Positions 54,256 to 63,997 of a stretch of DNA of 64,000 nt are shown here, in pieces. The stretch is from assembly GCA_019750915.1 (NCBI GenBank), contig JAIENY010000037.1, forward strand, positions 1-64,000. The letters run 5' to 3'. This DNA is from Xanthobacteraceae bacterium (GTDB lineage: Bacteria > Pseudomonadota > Alphaproteobacteria > Rhizobiales > Xanthobacteraceae). Position numbers and translations under genes: made by a program. The notes below the pieces were generated by a model. That model saw only the letters and a program-made list of their open reading frames with translations, was not told where the DNA came from and searched no databases. Positions within the stretch are counted from its first letter, which is position 1; each line of letters opens with the position of its first letter.

Positions 54256-55726
54256 TCTGACCTTACTGACGCTTGCCGAAGCCAAAGAAGGCCTAGCGGC
54301 AAAATCCTTCACGTCGCTTGAACTGACCGACGCACACCTTGCGGCGATCGAGAAAGCCCGTGTTCTCAACGCCTATGTGCTGGAGACGCCAGATCAGGCG
54401 CGGGCGATGGCAAAAGAAGCCGATGCTAAACTGGCGAAGGGCGAGAACGGCAATCTTCTCGGCATTCCGCTCGGCATCAAGGATCTTTTCGCGACCAAGG
54501 ACGTGCGCCTGACGGCATGTTCAAAGATCCTCGACGACTTCAAGCCGCCGTATGAATCGACCGTGACCTCGCAGCTCTGGCGCGATGGCGCGGTGATGCT
54601 TGGCAAGCTCAACAACGACGAGTTCGCAATGGGCTCGTCGAATGAAACGTCGGCATTCGGAAGCGTCGTCAATCCGTGGCGCCGTGAAGGTTCGGACGCC
54701 GCCCTCGTTCCGGGTGGATCATCCGGTGGCTCGGCAGCCGCCGTGGCCGCGAACCTGTGTCTCGGCGCAACCGGAACCGATACCGGCGGGTCGATCCGCC
54801 AGCCCGCAGCATTCACCGGCATTGCCGGCATCAAGCCGACCTATGGCCGCTGTTCCCGCTGGGGCATCGTCGCCTTCGCGTCTTCGCTGGATCAAGCCGG
54901 ACCGTTTGCACGGACCGTTCGCGATACCGCGGTCCTGTTGCGCTCGATGGCCGGACACGATCCAAAAGATACGACCTCGGTCAATCGCGAGGTGCCGGAT
55001 TACGAGGCTGCGGTCGGCAAGTCGGTGAAGGGCATGAAGATCGGCATTCCAAAGGAATACCGGATCGATGGTATGTCCGCAGAAATCGAGAAGTTGTGGA
55101 CACAAGGTGCGGAATGGCTGAGGGCTGCGGGCGCCGAGCTCGTCGAGGTCTCGCTGCCCCACACCAAATACGCCTTGCCTGCCTATTATGTGGTTGCGCC
55201 CGCCGAGGCCTCGTCGAATCTTGCTCGCTATGACGGCGTGCGTTACGGCGCGCGCGTCAACGGCAAGAACATCACCGAGATGTACGAGAACACCCGCGCG
55301 GCCGGTTTCGGTCCCGAAGTGCGCCGCCGCATCATGATCGGCACTTATGTGCTCTCCGCCGGATATTACGACGCATATTATCTGCGGGCGCAGAAGGTCC
55401 GCACCCTGATCAAGAAGGACTTCGAGGAGGTGTTCGCCAAGGGCGTGAACGCGATCCTGACCCCGGCCACGCCGTCAGCGGCGTTCGGCATCGGCGAAAA
55501 AGGCAAGGCCGATCCGGTTGAGATGTATCTCAACGATATCTTCACGGTGACGGTGAACATGGCCGGGTTGCCCGGCATCGCCGTTCCAGCGGGCCGGGAT
55601 TCACAAGGGCTTCCACTTGGCCTGCAACTCATCGGTCGTCCGTTCGACGAGGAAACGCTGTTCTCGCTCGGCGACGTTGTCGAGCAGGCGGCAGGGCGCT
55701 TTACACCGAAGCAGTGGTGGGGATGA
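54248..55726 (+). CDS. gatA: Asp-tRNA(Asn)/Glu-tRNA(Gln) amidotransferase subunit A
   Basis: Encodes 492 residues of the amidase signature family. Catalytic triad blocks: [10 protein letters not shown] (Lys), [13 protein letters not shown] with its Ser, and [11 protein letters not shown] with the nucleophile Ser. It hydrolyses glutamine and passes ammonia to GatB. ATG 54248 overlaps the small gene upstream. Confidence 0.96.
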   Translation: MTDLTLLTLAEAKEGLAAKSFTSLELTDAHLAAIEKARVLNAYVLETPDQARAMAKEADAKLAKGENGNLLGIPLGIKDLFATKDVRLTACSKILDDFKPPYESTVTSQLWRDGAVMLGKLNNDEFAMGSSNETSAFGSVVNPWRREGSDAALVPGGSSGGSAAAVAANLCLGATGTDTGGSIRQPAAFTGIAGIKPTYGRCSRWGIVAFASSLDQAGPFARTVRDTAVLLRSMAGHDPKDTTSVNREVPDYEAAVGKSVKGMKIGIPKEYRIDGMSAEIEKLWTQGAEWLRAAGAELVEVSLPHTKYALPAYYVVAPAEASSNLARYDGVRYGARVNGKNITEMYENTRAAGFGPEVRRRIMIGTYVLSAGYYDAYYLRAQKVRTLIKKDFEEVFAKGVNAILTPATPSAAFGIGEKGKADPVEMYLNDIFTVTVNMAGLPGIAVPAGRDSQGLPLGLQLIGRPFDEETLFSLGDVVEQAAGRFTPKQWWG

Positions 55727-55730
55727 TCTC

Positions 55731-57161
55731 GTGGCCGAGGCGGCGCAAACGCGTGAAGGGCTGAATGTTCTTTATTCAACCCACACCTCGCTTGGCTACA
55801 TGCCCCCACTTGAAGTATCGCCGCGCCAGATTATCGTCGGTCCAGACTACAAATCCGTGACGCAGGACGGCCTGATCCGAGCCATCAATGTAAGGCCGGG
55901 CGAGTACGATCTTGGCCACCTCGTTGCGTCGTTGCCGGCCGGACAAAAGCCTGATCTTACAATTGTCATCGCGGATTCATTCCAAATGTGCGTTCCGCGC
56001 AATCTGGCCGCGGTGCCCGGCCGCAAGCTGCTGCTGGCGGCTGACACCCATCATGGGCAGGCTCCGCTGCGAAAAGTCATCGCGTACGCGCAGAGCGAGC
56101 CGTTTGACCGGATCGCCGTCATTCACGACCCGCATCATCTGCACTGGATTGCCGAAGCCGGTATCGCTCCGGCGACCTATATTCCCAATGTGAATGTGCA
56201 GCATCATCCGACGGTCTTCGCGACAGTGCGCCAGCCGGTTATTGCTTTCATAGGGAGGGTCGGTGCGTTTCATCCGCGGCGCTCTGCACTGATCGAGCAC
56301 ATGCAACGAATGGGAGTTCCGTTGCGGGTGCAAACCGCCCAGACGGCCGATGCTGCCAATATCTTTGCAACCTCGCAGATCAGCTTCAATTGCAGCCTGA
56401 ATGCAGATCTCAACATGAGGGTTTTTGAAGTCCTCGCCGCGGGCGGCTTTCTGCTGACTGACCGGCTCAGCGCTCAGGCAAATCTCGAAGGCTTTTTCAT
56501 ACCCGGACAAGATTACGCTGATTACGACAGCCCAGCCGATTTGATCGCGAAGGTGAAGTACTTTCTTGCCCGTCCGGAAGAGTGCCTGCGGATCGCGCAC
56601 TCGGGCCAGGCGAAATATCTGGAGCATCACAGTCCGGATCAGCGCCGGGAAGATTTGATCCGCTATGCGTTCAGCGATGCGCCGCCCCCCGTGCCCCATG
56701 ATAGACGGGCGTTGAGCGATGGGACTGGATTTGGCGCCGATCTGTCCGATCGGGTCATCATTTATGAGTTCATCCAGGAGCTCACACGCACGAACGAATC
56801 TATTTCGGTCGTTGTCGATGCCGGCGTTGGTCCACGGCTCGTATCCGATCTTGCCGATTTGCCGCGGCTGAACATCACAGTTCAGGAAAGCCCCGGCTCC
56901 GATCCAATGTTCAGCGAAACTCTGGCTGACCTTGGCGTGACCCTGGCGGCTTCACGGAATACGGTTCAGCCGTGCGATATCCTGATCGGCGGCGAGGGCA
57001 TCAAGGCCGATCCTTTGTTTTCCGCCGCGTCATCCGCTAAAGCGGTTGTGCTGTTCGGAGGAGAGGAGACCTGCCAGGCGGCGGGGGCTCGGCTACAGGG
57101 CCTGGGGTTCCAGCGCACGCCGACATCGCCTTCGCTTTCGTTCTGGCGGCGAGCATCTTAG
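55731..57161 (+). CDS. glycosyltransferase (CgeB/Glyco_trans_1_2-like)
   Basis: Encodes about 476 residues from GTG 55731 (GGGGA upstream, four bases after gatA). The middle contains VIAFIGRVGAFHPRRSALIEHM and FNCSLNADLNMRVFEVLAAGGFLLTDRL, the C-terminal domain of CgeB-type or spore-coat-like glycosyltransferases (sugar-nucleotide binding). Acceptor unknown. The last 120 residues (SVVVDAGVGPRLVSDLADL) look like an extra Rossmann-like domain. The position beside gatA is unusual. Confidence 0.8.
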   Translation: MAEAAQTREGLNVLYSTHTSLGYMPPLEVSPRQIIVGPDYKSVTQDGLIRAINVRPGEYDLGHLVASLPAGQKPDLTIVIADSFQMCVPRNLAAVPGRKLLLAADTHHGQAPLRKVIAYAQSEPFDRIAVIHDPHHLHWIAEAGIAPATYIPNVNVQHHPTVFATVRQPVIAFIGRVGAFHPRRSALIEHMQRMGVPLRVQTAQTADAANIFATSQISFNCSLNADLNMRVFEVLAAGGFLLTDRLSAQANLEGFFIPGQDYADYDSPADLIAKVKYFLARPEECLRIAHSGQAKYLEHHSPDQRREDLIRYAFSDAPPPVPHDRRALSDGTGFGADLSDRVIIYEFIQELTRTNESISVVVDAGVGPRLVSDLADLPRLNITVQESPGSDPMFSETLADLGVTLAASRNTVQPCDILIGGEGIKADPLFSAASSAKAVVLFGGEETCQAAGARLQGLGFQRTPTSPSLSFWRRAS

Positions 57162-57176
57162 GTTTCGGACTGACCC

Positions 57177-57473
57177 ATGAATGAGAATACCACCAGTCTT
57201 AGCGATTTGCGCTCGACCATCGACCGGATCGATCGCGACCTTGTTGCGCTTCTGGCGGAGCGGGTGCGGTGCCTTGATCAGGTCGTTGCGGTCAAAACGC
57301 GAGATAAGCTTCCCGCTGCCATCCCTGAGCGTGTTGAGGAAGTGGTTGCCCATGTTCGCGCCCAGGCAGAAGCCAAGGGAATGCCTCCCGATCTTGCCGA
57401 ACTGCTGTGGCGGCGGCTGATCGAATGGTCGATCGCCTATGAAGAGGGGCGCTTAAACAGTCACGGATCCTGA
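57177..57473 (+). CDS. chorismate mutase, AroQ class
   Basis: Encodes 98 residues, all helical, with DLRSTIDRIDRDLVALLAERVRCLDQVVAVK (the first helix with its conserved Arg) and ELLWRRLIEWSIAYEE at the end. It converts chorismate to prephenate for Phe/Tyr synthesis. It could instead be an isochorismate-pyruvate lyase (PchB) homologue. It follows the glycosyltransferase by 15 bases. Confidence 0.9.
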   Translation: MNENTTSLSDLRSTIDRIDRDLVALLAERVRCLDQVVAVKTRDKLPAAIPERVEEVVAHVRAQAEAKGMPPDLAELLWRRLIEWSIAYEEGRLNSHGS

Positions 57474-57604
57474 TCCAAACCGGGCTATCCGACTTTTTGC
57501 TTGGATATTAACTGTCTCAACCGGATCGTTATTCCATAATCAGTAACTTGATCCGGCCATCTTTGTCCTCGGATATACTCGCCCGAAAGGGGATTTTACG
57601 CGTT

Positions 57605-58993
57605 ATGGCGTGGGGACGTTCGATTTACGGCGTCGCGTTATCGTCGATGGTTCTGATCGGCTGCGCGACGATTCAGAACGCTCCCGTCAATCTTCCCGGA
57701 ACACCTCCGGATTTGGCGAACAAGTTAGCCCTCGGCTTTGAGGAGGGAGCGGTCGAGGACGATACCGTGATCGGGCTCTCGTTCTCCGGCGGCGGCACGC
57801 GCGCAGCGGCATTTTCCTTCGGCGTGCTGTCTGAGTTGGAGCGAATACCCGTCCGTGGTGCACAGCGCCCGATGCTCGATCGCGTCGAGTTCATATCAGG
57901 GGTATCGGGCGGCTCGGTCACCGCCGCCTATTATGGTTTGAAGAAAAAAGCCGGGCTTGCCGAATTCCGGCAACAGTTTCTTCTTCGGAACGCCGAGGAG
58001 GGATTGCAGACCGACCTCAATCTCGCAACGTTCTCCCGTGCGTTGGCGGGAGGCATCAACGATTCCACCGGATTTCCGCGTTGGCTGGATGCAAATCTGT
58101 TTCACGGTGCGACGTTCGGGCAATTCCGTGCCGAAGGCAGGCCCCGGGTATGGATCAACGCGTCCGATATCTACAACCGGACTCCTTTTGTTTTCGGCGC
58201 CACCACATTCGGAGCGATCTGCAGCGATCTGTCCCAGTATCCGCTGGCCGATGCCGTGGCTGCATCCGCAGCGGTGCCTGTCGCTTTTGCGCCGGTCGTG
58301 ATCCAGACCTACCCCGGAAAATGCGATACGCCTCTGCCGCCGTGGTTGCTTCGTGTTCGCGACAGCAAGAACGCACCTCCACTGCTGGCGGCATTTGCCA
58401 AGGCCATCAGCCGTTATCACGATGGCTCGATGCCTTACATCAAGCTGCTGGATGGCGGGCTGGTGGATAACTACGGCCTGTCCGGTTTCACCATCGCACG
58501 CCTGTCCTCGGATACGCCTTACGGTCCGCTCAGTCCGAAACAGGCAGTGAAGCTCCGCCGCGCGCTGTTCCTGGTCGTCGATGCCAAGACCGGCGCCTCC
58601 GGAAACTGGATCAATACCGTAGAGGGGCCGAGCGGCGTCGATCTGGTGAAGGCGGCCGCTGATACGGCCATCGACGCAAGCGTCGCCGGCAGTTTCACGG
58701 CCTTCAACAGCACGATGGCGGCCTGGCAGGCCTCACTGATCAAATGGCGCTGCGGTCTGTCGGCCGCGGAGCGGGTTAAATACGGCGCGCGTCCGGGCTG
58801 GAACTGCCACGACCTGAAGTTTTTCGTCAGCCGTCTCGGATTCGACCAGCTGGATTCAGCCCGTGCGGCTCAACTCGAGAATGTCCCAACCCGTTTCAAT
58901 CTGCCGTCGGAACAGGTTGATGCCGTGATCGAGGCCGGCCGTGACGCGCTGCGGGCCAGCCCGACCCTGCAAGCCTTCGCTTCCAGCCTGTGA
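57605..58993 (+). CDS. patatin-like phospholipase lipoprotein
   Basis: Encodes 462 residues. Lipobox LIGC (Cys20) predicts a lipoprotein. The patatin domain follows: GGGTR oxyanion loop (62-66), GVSGG with nucleophile S101, and the catalytic Asp D283 in DGGLVDNYG. Serine lipases of this fold cut phospholipids or lysophospholipids. It sits in the envelope. ATG 57605; the frame extends upstream to 57548. Confidence 0.9.
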   Translation: MAWGRSIYGVALSSMVLIGCATIQNAPVNLPGTPPDLANKLALGFEEGAVEDDTVIGLSFSGGGTRAAAFSFGVLSELERIPVRGAQRPMLDRVEFISGVSGGSVTAAYYGLKKKAGLAEFRQQFLLRNAEEGLQTDLNLATFSRALAGGINDSTGFPRWLDANLFHGATFGQFRAEGRPRVWINASDIYNRTPFVFGATTFGAICSDLSQYPLADAVAASAAVPVAFAPVVIQTYPGKCDTPLPPWLLRVRDSKNAPPLLAAFAKAISRYHDGSMPYIKLLDGGLVDNYGLSGFTIARLSSDTPYGPLSPKQAVKLRRALFLVVDAKTGASGNWINTVEGPSGVDLVKAAADTAIDASVAGSFTAFNSTMAAWQASLIKWRCGLSAAERVKYGARPGWNCHDLKFFVSRLGFDQLDSARAAQLENVPTRFNLPSEQVDAVIEAGRDALRASPTLQAFASSL

Positions 58994-59048
58994 CAGATCG
59001 CAAGGCGAGGGGTTTTCTCCCGCCTGCGACCGGAGTAAAAGCCCTCGC

Positions 59049-60533
59049 ATGAACGCACCTATCGATCCCAAGAAACTCATCAAAGGCGCCACCGGAGATT
59101 GGGAGGTCGTGATCGGCCTCGAAATCCATGCTCAGGTGACCTCGAATTCAAAACTGTTTTCCGGCGCATCGACCGCTTTTGGCGGCGAGCCAAACGAGCA
59201 TGTCTCGCTGGTCGACGCGGCGATGCCCGGCATGCTTCCGGTCATCAACGAGGAGTGCGTCGCCCAGGCGATCCGCACCGGCCTCGGCCTCAAGGCGCAG
59301 ATCAACCTGCGATCAACCTTCGACCGGAAAAACTATTTCTATCCCGATCTGCCGCAGGGCTATCAGATCAGCCAGTACAAGTCGCCGATCGTGGGCGAAG
59401 GCGTCGTGATCGTCGACATGCGTGACGGCGAGAGCATTTCGGTCGGTATCGAGCGGCTCCATCTGGAACAGGATGCGGGCAAGTCGCTGCACGACCAGCA
59501 TCCAACGATGTCATTTGTCGATCTCAACCGGTCCGGCGTGGCGCTGATGGAGATCGTCTCAAGGCCGGACATGCGCTCCTCCGAGGAAGCGCGGGCCTAT
59601 GTCACGAAGCTTCGGACCATCCTGCGCTACCTTGGCACCTGCGACGGCGACATGGAGAAGGGCAATCTGCGCGCCGACGTAAACGTATCGGTCCGCAAGC
59701 CCGGAGCGCCGTTCGGCACACGCTGCGAAATCAAGAACGTCAATTCGATCCGGTTCATCGGGCAGGCAATCGAGCATGAAGCGCGCCGCCAGATCGGAAT
59801 TCTTGAAGATGGCGGCTCCATCGATCAGGAAACCCGGCTTTACGATCCGTCCAAGGGCGAAACCCGCTCGATGAGGTCCAAGGAAGAGGCGCACGACTAT
59901 CGTTATTTCCCGGATCCGGACCTGTTGCCGCTGGAATTCACTCAATCCTATGTCGAGGAACTGAAGTCGAAGCTGCCGGAGCTGCCGGATGAGAAGCGGG
60001 CGCGGTTCATGTCCGACTTCGGTCTGACGCCTTACGACGCCAGTGTGCTGGTCGCCGAGCGTGAGAATGCCGACTTCTACGAAGCGGTATTGACGAAGCT
60101 GACGAACAAGGAACGCGACGGCAAGCACGCCGCCAACTGGGTGATCAACGAATTGTTCGGCCGTCTCAATAAAGAAGGGCAGGACATTTCCAAGTCGCCG
60201 GTGACGGCGGAGCAGCTTGCAGCGATCGTTGATCTGATCGGGGACAACGTCATTTCCGGTAAGATTGCCAAAGACTTGTTCGAGATTGTCTGGAGCAAGG
60301 GCGGCGACCCGAAGGTGCTTGTCGACGAACTCGGCATGAAGCAGGTGACTGATCTTGGCGCGATCGAGAAGGTTGTCGATGAGATCATCGCCGCTAACCC
60401 CGACAAGGTCGAACAAGCCAAGGCGAAGCCGTCGTTGATTGGCTGGTTTGTCGGCCAGGTGATGAAATCTTCGGGCGGTAAGGCCAATCCGCAGGCCGTC
60501 AACGACTTGCTGAAGTCCAAACTCGGTCTCTGA
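59049..60533 (+). CDS. gatB: Asp-tRNA(Asn)/Glu-tRNA(Gln) amidotransferase subunit B
   Basis: Encodes 494 residues. [19 protein letters not shown] and [20 protein letters not shown] are characteristic; the active site region ([13 protein letters not shown]) is also present, and a C-terminal YqeY-like tail ([27 protein letters not shown]) follows. It phosphorylates and transamidates mischarged tRNAs with GatCA. It is separated from gatCA by three unrelated genes. Confidence 0.96.
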   Translation: MNAPIDPKKLIKGATGDWEVVIGLEIHAQVTSNSKLFSGASTAFGGEPNEHVSLVDAAMPGMLPVINEECVAQAIRTGLGLKAQINLRSTFDRKNYFYPDLPQGYQISQYKSPIVGEGVVIVDMRDGESISVGIERLHLEQDAGKSLHDQHPTMSFVDLNRSGVALMEIVSRPDMRSSEEARAYVTKLRTILRYLGTCDGDMEKGNLRADVNVSVRKPGAPFGTRCEIKNVNSIRFIGQAIEHEARRQIGILEDGGSIDQETRLYDPSKGETRSMRSKEEAHDYRYFPDPDLLPLEFTQSYVEELKSKLPELPDEKRARFMSDFGLTPYDASVLVAERENADFYEAVLTKLTNKERDGKHAANWVINELFGRLNKEGQDISKSPVTAEQLAAIVDLIGDNVISGKIAKDLFEIVWSKGGDPKVLVDELGMKQVTDLGAIEKVVDEIIAANPDKVEQAKAKPSLIGWFVGQVMKSSGGKANPQAVNDLLKSKLGL

Positions 60534-61071
60534 CAACCGATGCTTATGCCCTCTGCGGCGTCGCGATCATGCCGCGCGACGCCGCTCTCGTTAATCATGA
60601 TCGGTGCCAGATGCGAATCCGATTCGCGAATCGGATCGTGTGAAAAGTCCAAAACGGCCGGTATGGCGAGCGGCGATCGCCCAAATCACAAGAATCCACG
60701 AAAAAAATTTCGTTGCCAATTTGGGCGACTCTCGGGTGTCGCCTGACGTTGTCAGGGACGATTCCGACTTGAAGTCGAGACGTCGCGCGTCGAAGCGAGA
60801 TTTTTTGTCGATGAAAGAAATCCACGCGCAACAATGGTTTTTTGAATCGATTGGTGAAAGCGAAGTTGACCGAAGTGAATTTTGGGATGTGGTCTGAAAA
60901 CCTGCGGTGCTGTTTTGATCGATGCCGCAGCTGACGCATCGCGTCTCGTGCGTCAACACTTCCTTAAGCGGGACACTGTTTTTTTACCGCGTTGGTGTAA
61001 ATCCAATAGCAGTGCATTTCGATTCCCGAATGCACAGAGCGATCACAAGCCATCTCATTACGGAGGGCAAC
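60534..61071. other. gene-poor AT-rich region with GANTC cluster
   Basis: This 538-base gap between gatB and the lysine-rich peptide gene is clearly richer in A and T than the surroundings (24 of 60 bases are G or C at 60841-60900). Open frames on both strands (60604-60897 plus, 60591-60959 minus) overlap each other and lack recognisable motifs. The GANTC cluster is listed separately. Confidence 0.55.
60615..60848. promoter_or_regulatory. cluster of seven GANTC (CcrM) sites with 20-bp palindrome
   Basis: GANTC occurs at 60615, 60621, 60628, 60692, 60727, 60760 and 60844; random expectation is about one in 234 bases. An eighth is at 61021. ATCCGATTCGCGAATCGGAT (60617-60636) is a perfect 20-bp palindrome containing three of them. 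GANTC is the CcrM methylation site of alphaproteobacteria, and clusters mark GcrA-controlled cell-cycle promoters. Confidence 0.6.
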
Positions 61072-61164
61072 ATGGCCAAGAAAGCAAAGAAGGCGAAGAA
61101 GGCGAAATCGGCAGTGAAGAAGACTGCCAAGAAGACCCGCAAGGTCGCCAAGAAGAAGAAGTAA
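61072..61164 (+). CDS. 30-residue lysine-rich histone-H1-like micropeptide
   Basis: The reading frame starts MAKKAKKAKKAKSAVKKTAK and ends KTRKVAKKKK: about half the residues are lysine and alanine fills most of the rest, in AKK repeats. There is no acidic residue. GGAGG five bases before the ATG is a strong ribosome site. The composition matches H1-type DNA-binding tails, like those of TopA and RNase R here. Its reality depends on the good translation signal and composition. It lies downstream of the GANTC cluster. Confidence 0.7.
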   Translation: MAKKAKKAKKAKSAVKKTAKKTRKVAKKKK

Positions 61165-61203
61165 GGCTTCGCCTTACGGAATTGCCGGCGTTATCGCCGG
61201 CAA
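61162..61203 (+). terminator. tandem hairpins after the lysine-rich peptide gene
   Basis: TAAGGC-TTC-GCCTTA (61162-61176, including the stop codon) and TTGCCGGCG-TTAT-CGCCGGCAA (61182-61203, 9-bp perfect stem) follow the gene. Neither has a T-run, so termination may need Rho, or they may protect the 3' end. Confidence 0.5.
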
Positions 61204-61833
61204 CGTCACATTGGTCTCCCCATATAGCTTCGGCGATGTTGTGGAAGGCTAGGTAGACGATAGAGGGTGTCGGCGAGACATCAGGAGAGACGGTTGGATC
61301 GATCCGCAGGTTCTCGGACCTGCAAGTAGACCCGGCAGAAGAGCGTCAGCGTTCTTCGTTCGTTGCGGATTTCGTTTCCGCAGTTCATCGGAAACATCCG
61401 GTTGAATCTCAATCCTGACGTGTTCACCGACGCCCTCGTTCTTTTTCGAGCCGGCGTGGTCGAGCTTTTCTTCCCAAGCGCCGAGCCTTTGGATCCTTCG
61501 ATCCGCTCCCCCGATCCCTTCGCTGTTCAGCCAGGCTTGCGATCGTTCCGGTCGTGAGTCGTTCGCGGTGGTTATCGCTTTGCCAAAGGCAATGCTGAAT
61601 CGATTTTTACGCTCGCAGGAAGTTATTAAAAACAAACAGTTTTTCCGGCTATTGGCGCGGACGCGCGCTGACCTCTTCAGCTTTGATTCATCGCGATACT
61701 TAAACTGCTCTTCAAATTTTACAGGTCTGATGGCTCTCAAGTCCGGCAACAAGCCGGCCCACGGCAACAGGTTCAGACAGAGTAAGAACAGCGCCACGGC
61801 GGTTCGCCATCGGGCGCAAAGCAGGAGAGTAGG
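61204..61833. other. intergenic region without recognised gene
   Basis: A 630-base gap. A minus-strand frame of 182 residues (61249-61797) and short plus-strand frames overlap here; none shows a family motif. The base composition is mixed. It may hold a degraded gene, but I cannot name one. Confidence 0.4.
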
Positions 61834-62100
61834 ATGCTTCAGTTAGCGATCGATCTCGAGGCCGCGTCTCCGGTTGAGGAGGCTGCGAGCGGAGATGTGC
61901 TGTTCAACCTCGGCTTGATGTTTTCGACGGGACGGAACGGGGTGGTTGACTTCGTTGCCGCGCACAAGTGGTTCAATTTGGCTGCGTTGAAGGGTCGGGC
62001 TGATGCCATGGCTTTTCGCCGCGAGCTCGCGGAACTGATGTCGGATGCCGAAATCGCGCTGGCTCAGCGTGAAGCCCGTGCCTGGATGACGGCTCACTAG
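61834..62100 (+). CDS. small Sel1-repeat protein
   Basis: Encodes 88 residues. GDVLFNLGLMFSTGRNGVVDFVAAHKWFNLAALKGRADA is one Sel1-type repeat (GD...N.G.M...G..V..D...A..W...AA..G.A.A). The rest is helical (AEIALAQREARAWM). Such proteins act as scaffolds. AGGAGAG precedes the ATG. It is convergent with the TPR gene. Confidence 0.78.
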   Translation: MLQLAIDLEAASPVEEAASGDVLFNLGLMFSTGRNGVVDFVAAHKWFNLAALKGRADAMAFRRELAELMSDAEIALAQREARAWMTAH

Positions 62101-62119
62101 TCCATCGACGACTGGCCTC

Positions 62120-63997
62120 TCACAACAAATCCTGGACGGCGAAGGTCTGCGGCGGCTGGCCGCGGCGTGCGCGTTCGACCATGGTGAGGTAGGCGGCCTC
62201 CAGATGCCGGGTGTAGCGCGCGGTATCGAACAGGGGAGCGCTGCTGCGGTTTGCCGCCAGCTTTGCCTTGATCGAGGCAAGCAGGCCGGGATCGCGCGCC
62301 AGTTTCAACGCCAGCGCCTCATAGTCTTCATGCGATGTGGTCACCAGTTCGGATAGTCCGGCCGCGCGCAGCAGCGAACTTGCGACGCGGCCGGCGAAGG
62401 TGTGTCCTTCACAGGTGATGATCGGAAGCCCCGCCCAGAGCGCGTCGCTGGCGGTGGTGTGGGCGTTGTAATAAGGGGTATCGAGGAAAACGTCGGCCAG
62501 CCGGTGGCGGGCGAGGTGATCTTCCTGTTTCTCGACGCGGTTTGCGAAAACCAGCCTGTCGGAGGCAACCCCGCGCTGCTCGGCCTCGCGCCGCAGGTTG
62601 GTGCGGGCGGTCTCGTTGAGCTGGGACAGCCACAGCACGCTGCCCTCGACCTGCCGCAGCAGGCTCATCCAGACATCGAAGATCATCGGTGTGATCTTGT
62701 AGCCGTTGTTGAAGGCGCAGAACACCAGGCCATGGTCCGGCAGATCGAATGTGGCGCGGGAGGGCGTCTGGGCTGCGATCGCGCGGGTGTTGTCCTGCGG
62801 CATGAAGCTGCCCGGCAGATAGGCCACCTGTTCGGTGTAGTGCACGCGTTCGCGCTCCGGGATCGTCGTCCGGTCCGCAAGGATGTAGTCGCGATGCCGT
62901 GAGCCCATGGTGCTCATGAAGCCGAGATAATTGATCTGAACCGGTGCCGGGCGGGAAGCCAGTATGCCCAGCCGCATGTGCTGGGTATAGCCTGCCAGGT
63001 CCACGACGATATCGATCTCTCTGTCGTCGATCAGCCTTGCGATCTCAGCGTCAGACTTTGACCCAACCTCGTGGAAATGCTGGAACGCAGCCTTCAGGCG
63101 CTGCTTCATTGGACTTCGTGGATCGTCCACCAACGACAGGCCGAATGTCTCGAATTTTAACCGGTCATGGTGCTCGATCACGCCGGAAAGCAGATACGAC
63201 ACGGCGTGGTCGCGCAGATCGCCTGACAGGTAGGCGACTTTGATGTGTCCGGTATCGAGCCGCTTTCGCATCCGAAGCGCGGGAAATTGCGGGCTCTTGT
63301 GCGCATCGTAGAGTTGCGCGCAGCGCAACAGCTCCGCTGCCGATGCCGGAGTAGCGAGCACCGGCATCGGTTGTGTGCCGTGGCCCGCGTCGAGATCGCT
63401 CAAAACGGCCGCCCATAGCTCCTTGATCTGCCGCCAGTCGCAAATCTGGGCCATCGCGTGCAGAAGGTCGCCCTTGATTTGTTCCATGCCGGGAAAAATG
63501 CCGATCGCCGCGCCGTAGGCCGCGATGGCTTCGTCATAGCGCTTGAGATCGGTGAGGATGTTGCCGCGGTTGACGAGGGCGTCCGGATAGCGGGGCTCGA
63601 TCGCGAGCGCCCGGTCGACTTGCGCCAAGGCATCCTGGAGCCGTCCGGCATTACGAAGAATGATGCTGTAGTTGGACAGCGCCATCGCCGAGCGCGGTTC
63701 GATTGACAATGCCTTTTCGTACTGCCGCGCGGCGGAGGTGCGGTCGCCAAGCTGGAATTCGACGCGGCCGAGATTGATGTAGGCATCCGCGCACTGCGGA
63801 TTGAGCTTGATTGCCTGCCTGAAGTTGGCTCGCGCTTCCTCGAACGCGCCGTGCTGAGCCTTCACCACACCGAGCAGCAGGTAGGCGCCGAACTGTTTCC
63901 TGTCGGCTCGGATGACAGCATGACAGAGGGTTTCAGCTTGCGCCCAGTTTCCGGTTTGGACCGCCGCGACGGCCTGTTCGAGCATTTGGACGGTCAT
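62120..63997 (-). CDS. TPR protein with O-GlcNAc-transferase-like (SPINDLY/GT41) domain
   Basis: Encodes 625 residues. The N-terminal part (about 1-170) has at least four TPRs (for example ADAYINLGRVEFQLGDRTSAARQYEKALSIEP and PDALVNRGNILTDLKRYDEAIAAYGAAIGI). The C-terminal part is GT41-like: KVAYLSGDLRDHAVSYLLSGVIEHHDR, VDLAGYTQHMRLGILASRPAPVQINYLGFMSTMG, FCAFNNGYKITPMIFDVWMSLL and ADVFLDTPYYNAHTTASDALWAGLPIIT. Substrate protein or glycan unknown. The gene ends close to the window edge but is complete. Confidence 0.9.
   Translation of the reverse strand: MTVQMLEQAVAAVQTGNWAQAETLCHAVIRADRKQFGAYLLLGVVKAQHGAFEEARANFRQAIKLNPQCADAYINLGRVEFQLGDRTSAARQYEKALSIEPRSAMALSNYSIILRNAGRLQDALAQVDRALAIEPRYPDALVNRGNILTDLKRYDEAIAAYGAAIGIFPGMEQIKGDLLHAMAQICDWRQIKELWAAVLSDLDAGHGTQPMPVLATPASAAELLRCAQLYDAHKSPQFPALRMRKRLDTGHIKVAYLSGDLRDHAVSYLLSGVIEHHDRLKFETFGLSLVDDPRSPMKQRLKAAFQHFHEVGSKSDAEIARLIDDREIDIVVDLAGYTQHMRLGILASRPAPVQINYLGFMSTMGSRHRDYILADRTTIPERERVHYTEQVAYLPGSFMPQDNTRAIAAQTPSRATFDLPDHGLVFCAFNNGYKITPMIFDVWMSLLRQVEGSVLWLSQLNETARTNLRREAEQRGVASDRLVFANRVEKQEDHLARHRLADVFLDTPYYNAHTTASDALWAGLPIITCEGHTFAGRVASSLLRAAGLSELVTTSHEDYEALALKLARDPGLLASIKAKLAANRSSAPLFDTARYTRHLEAAYLTMVERARRGQPPQTFAVQDLL

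Noticed and set aside
60604-60897. A 97-codon frame on the plus strand in the GANTC region
   Set aside because: No family motif, overlapped by equally long frames on the minus strand, and located in an AT-rich gap; more likely chance.
61249-61797. A 182-codon frame on the minus strand
   Set aside because: Composition is unlike the neighbouring genes, no motif is recognised, and no ribosome site is evident; possibly a remnant.
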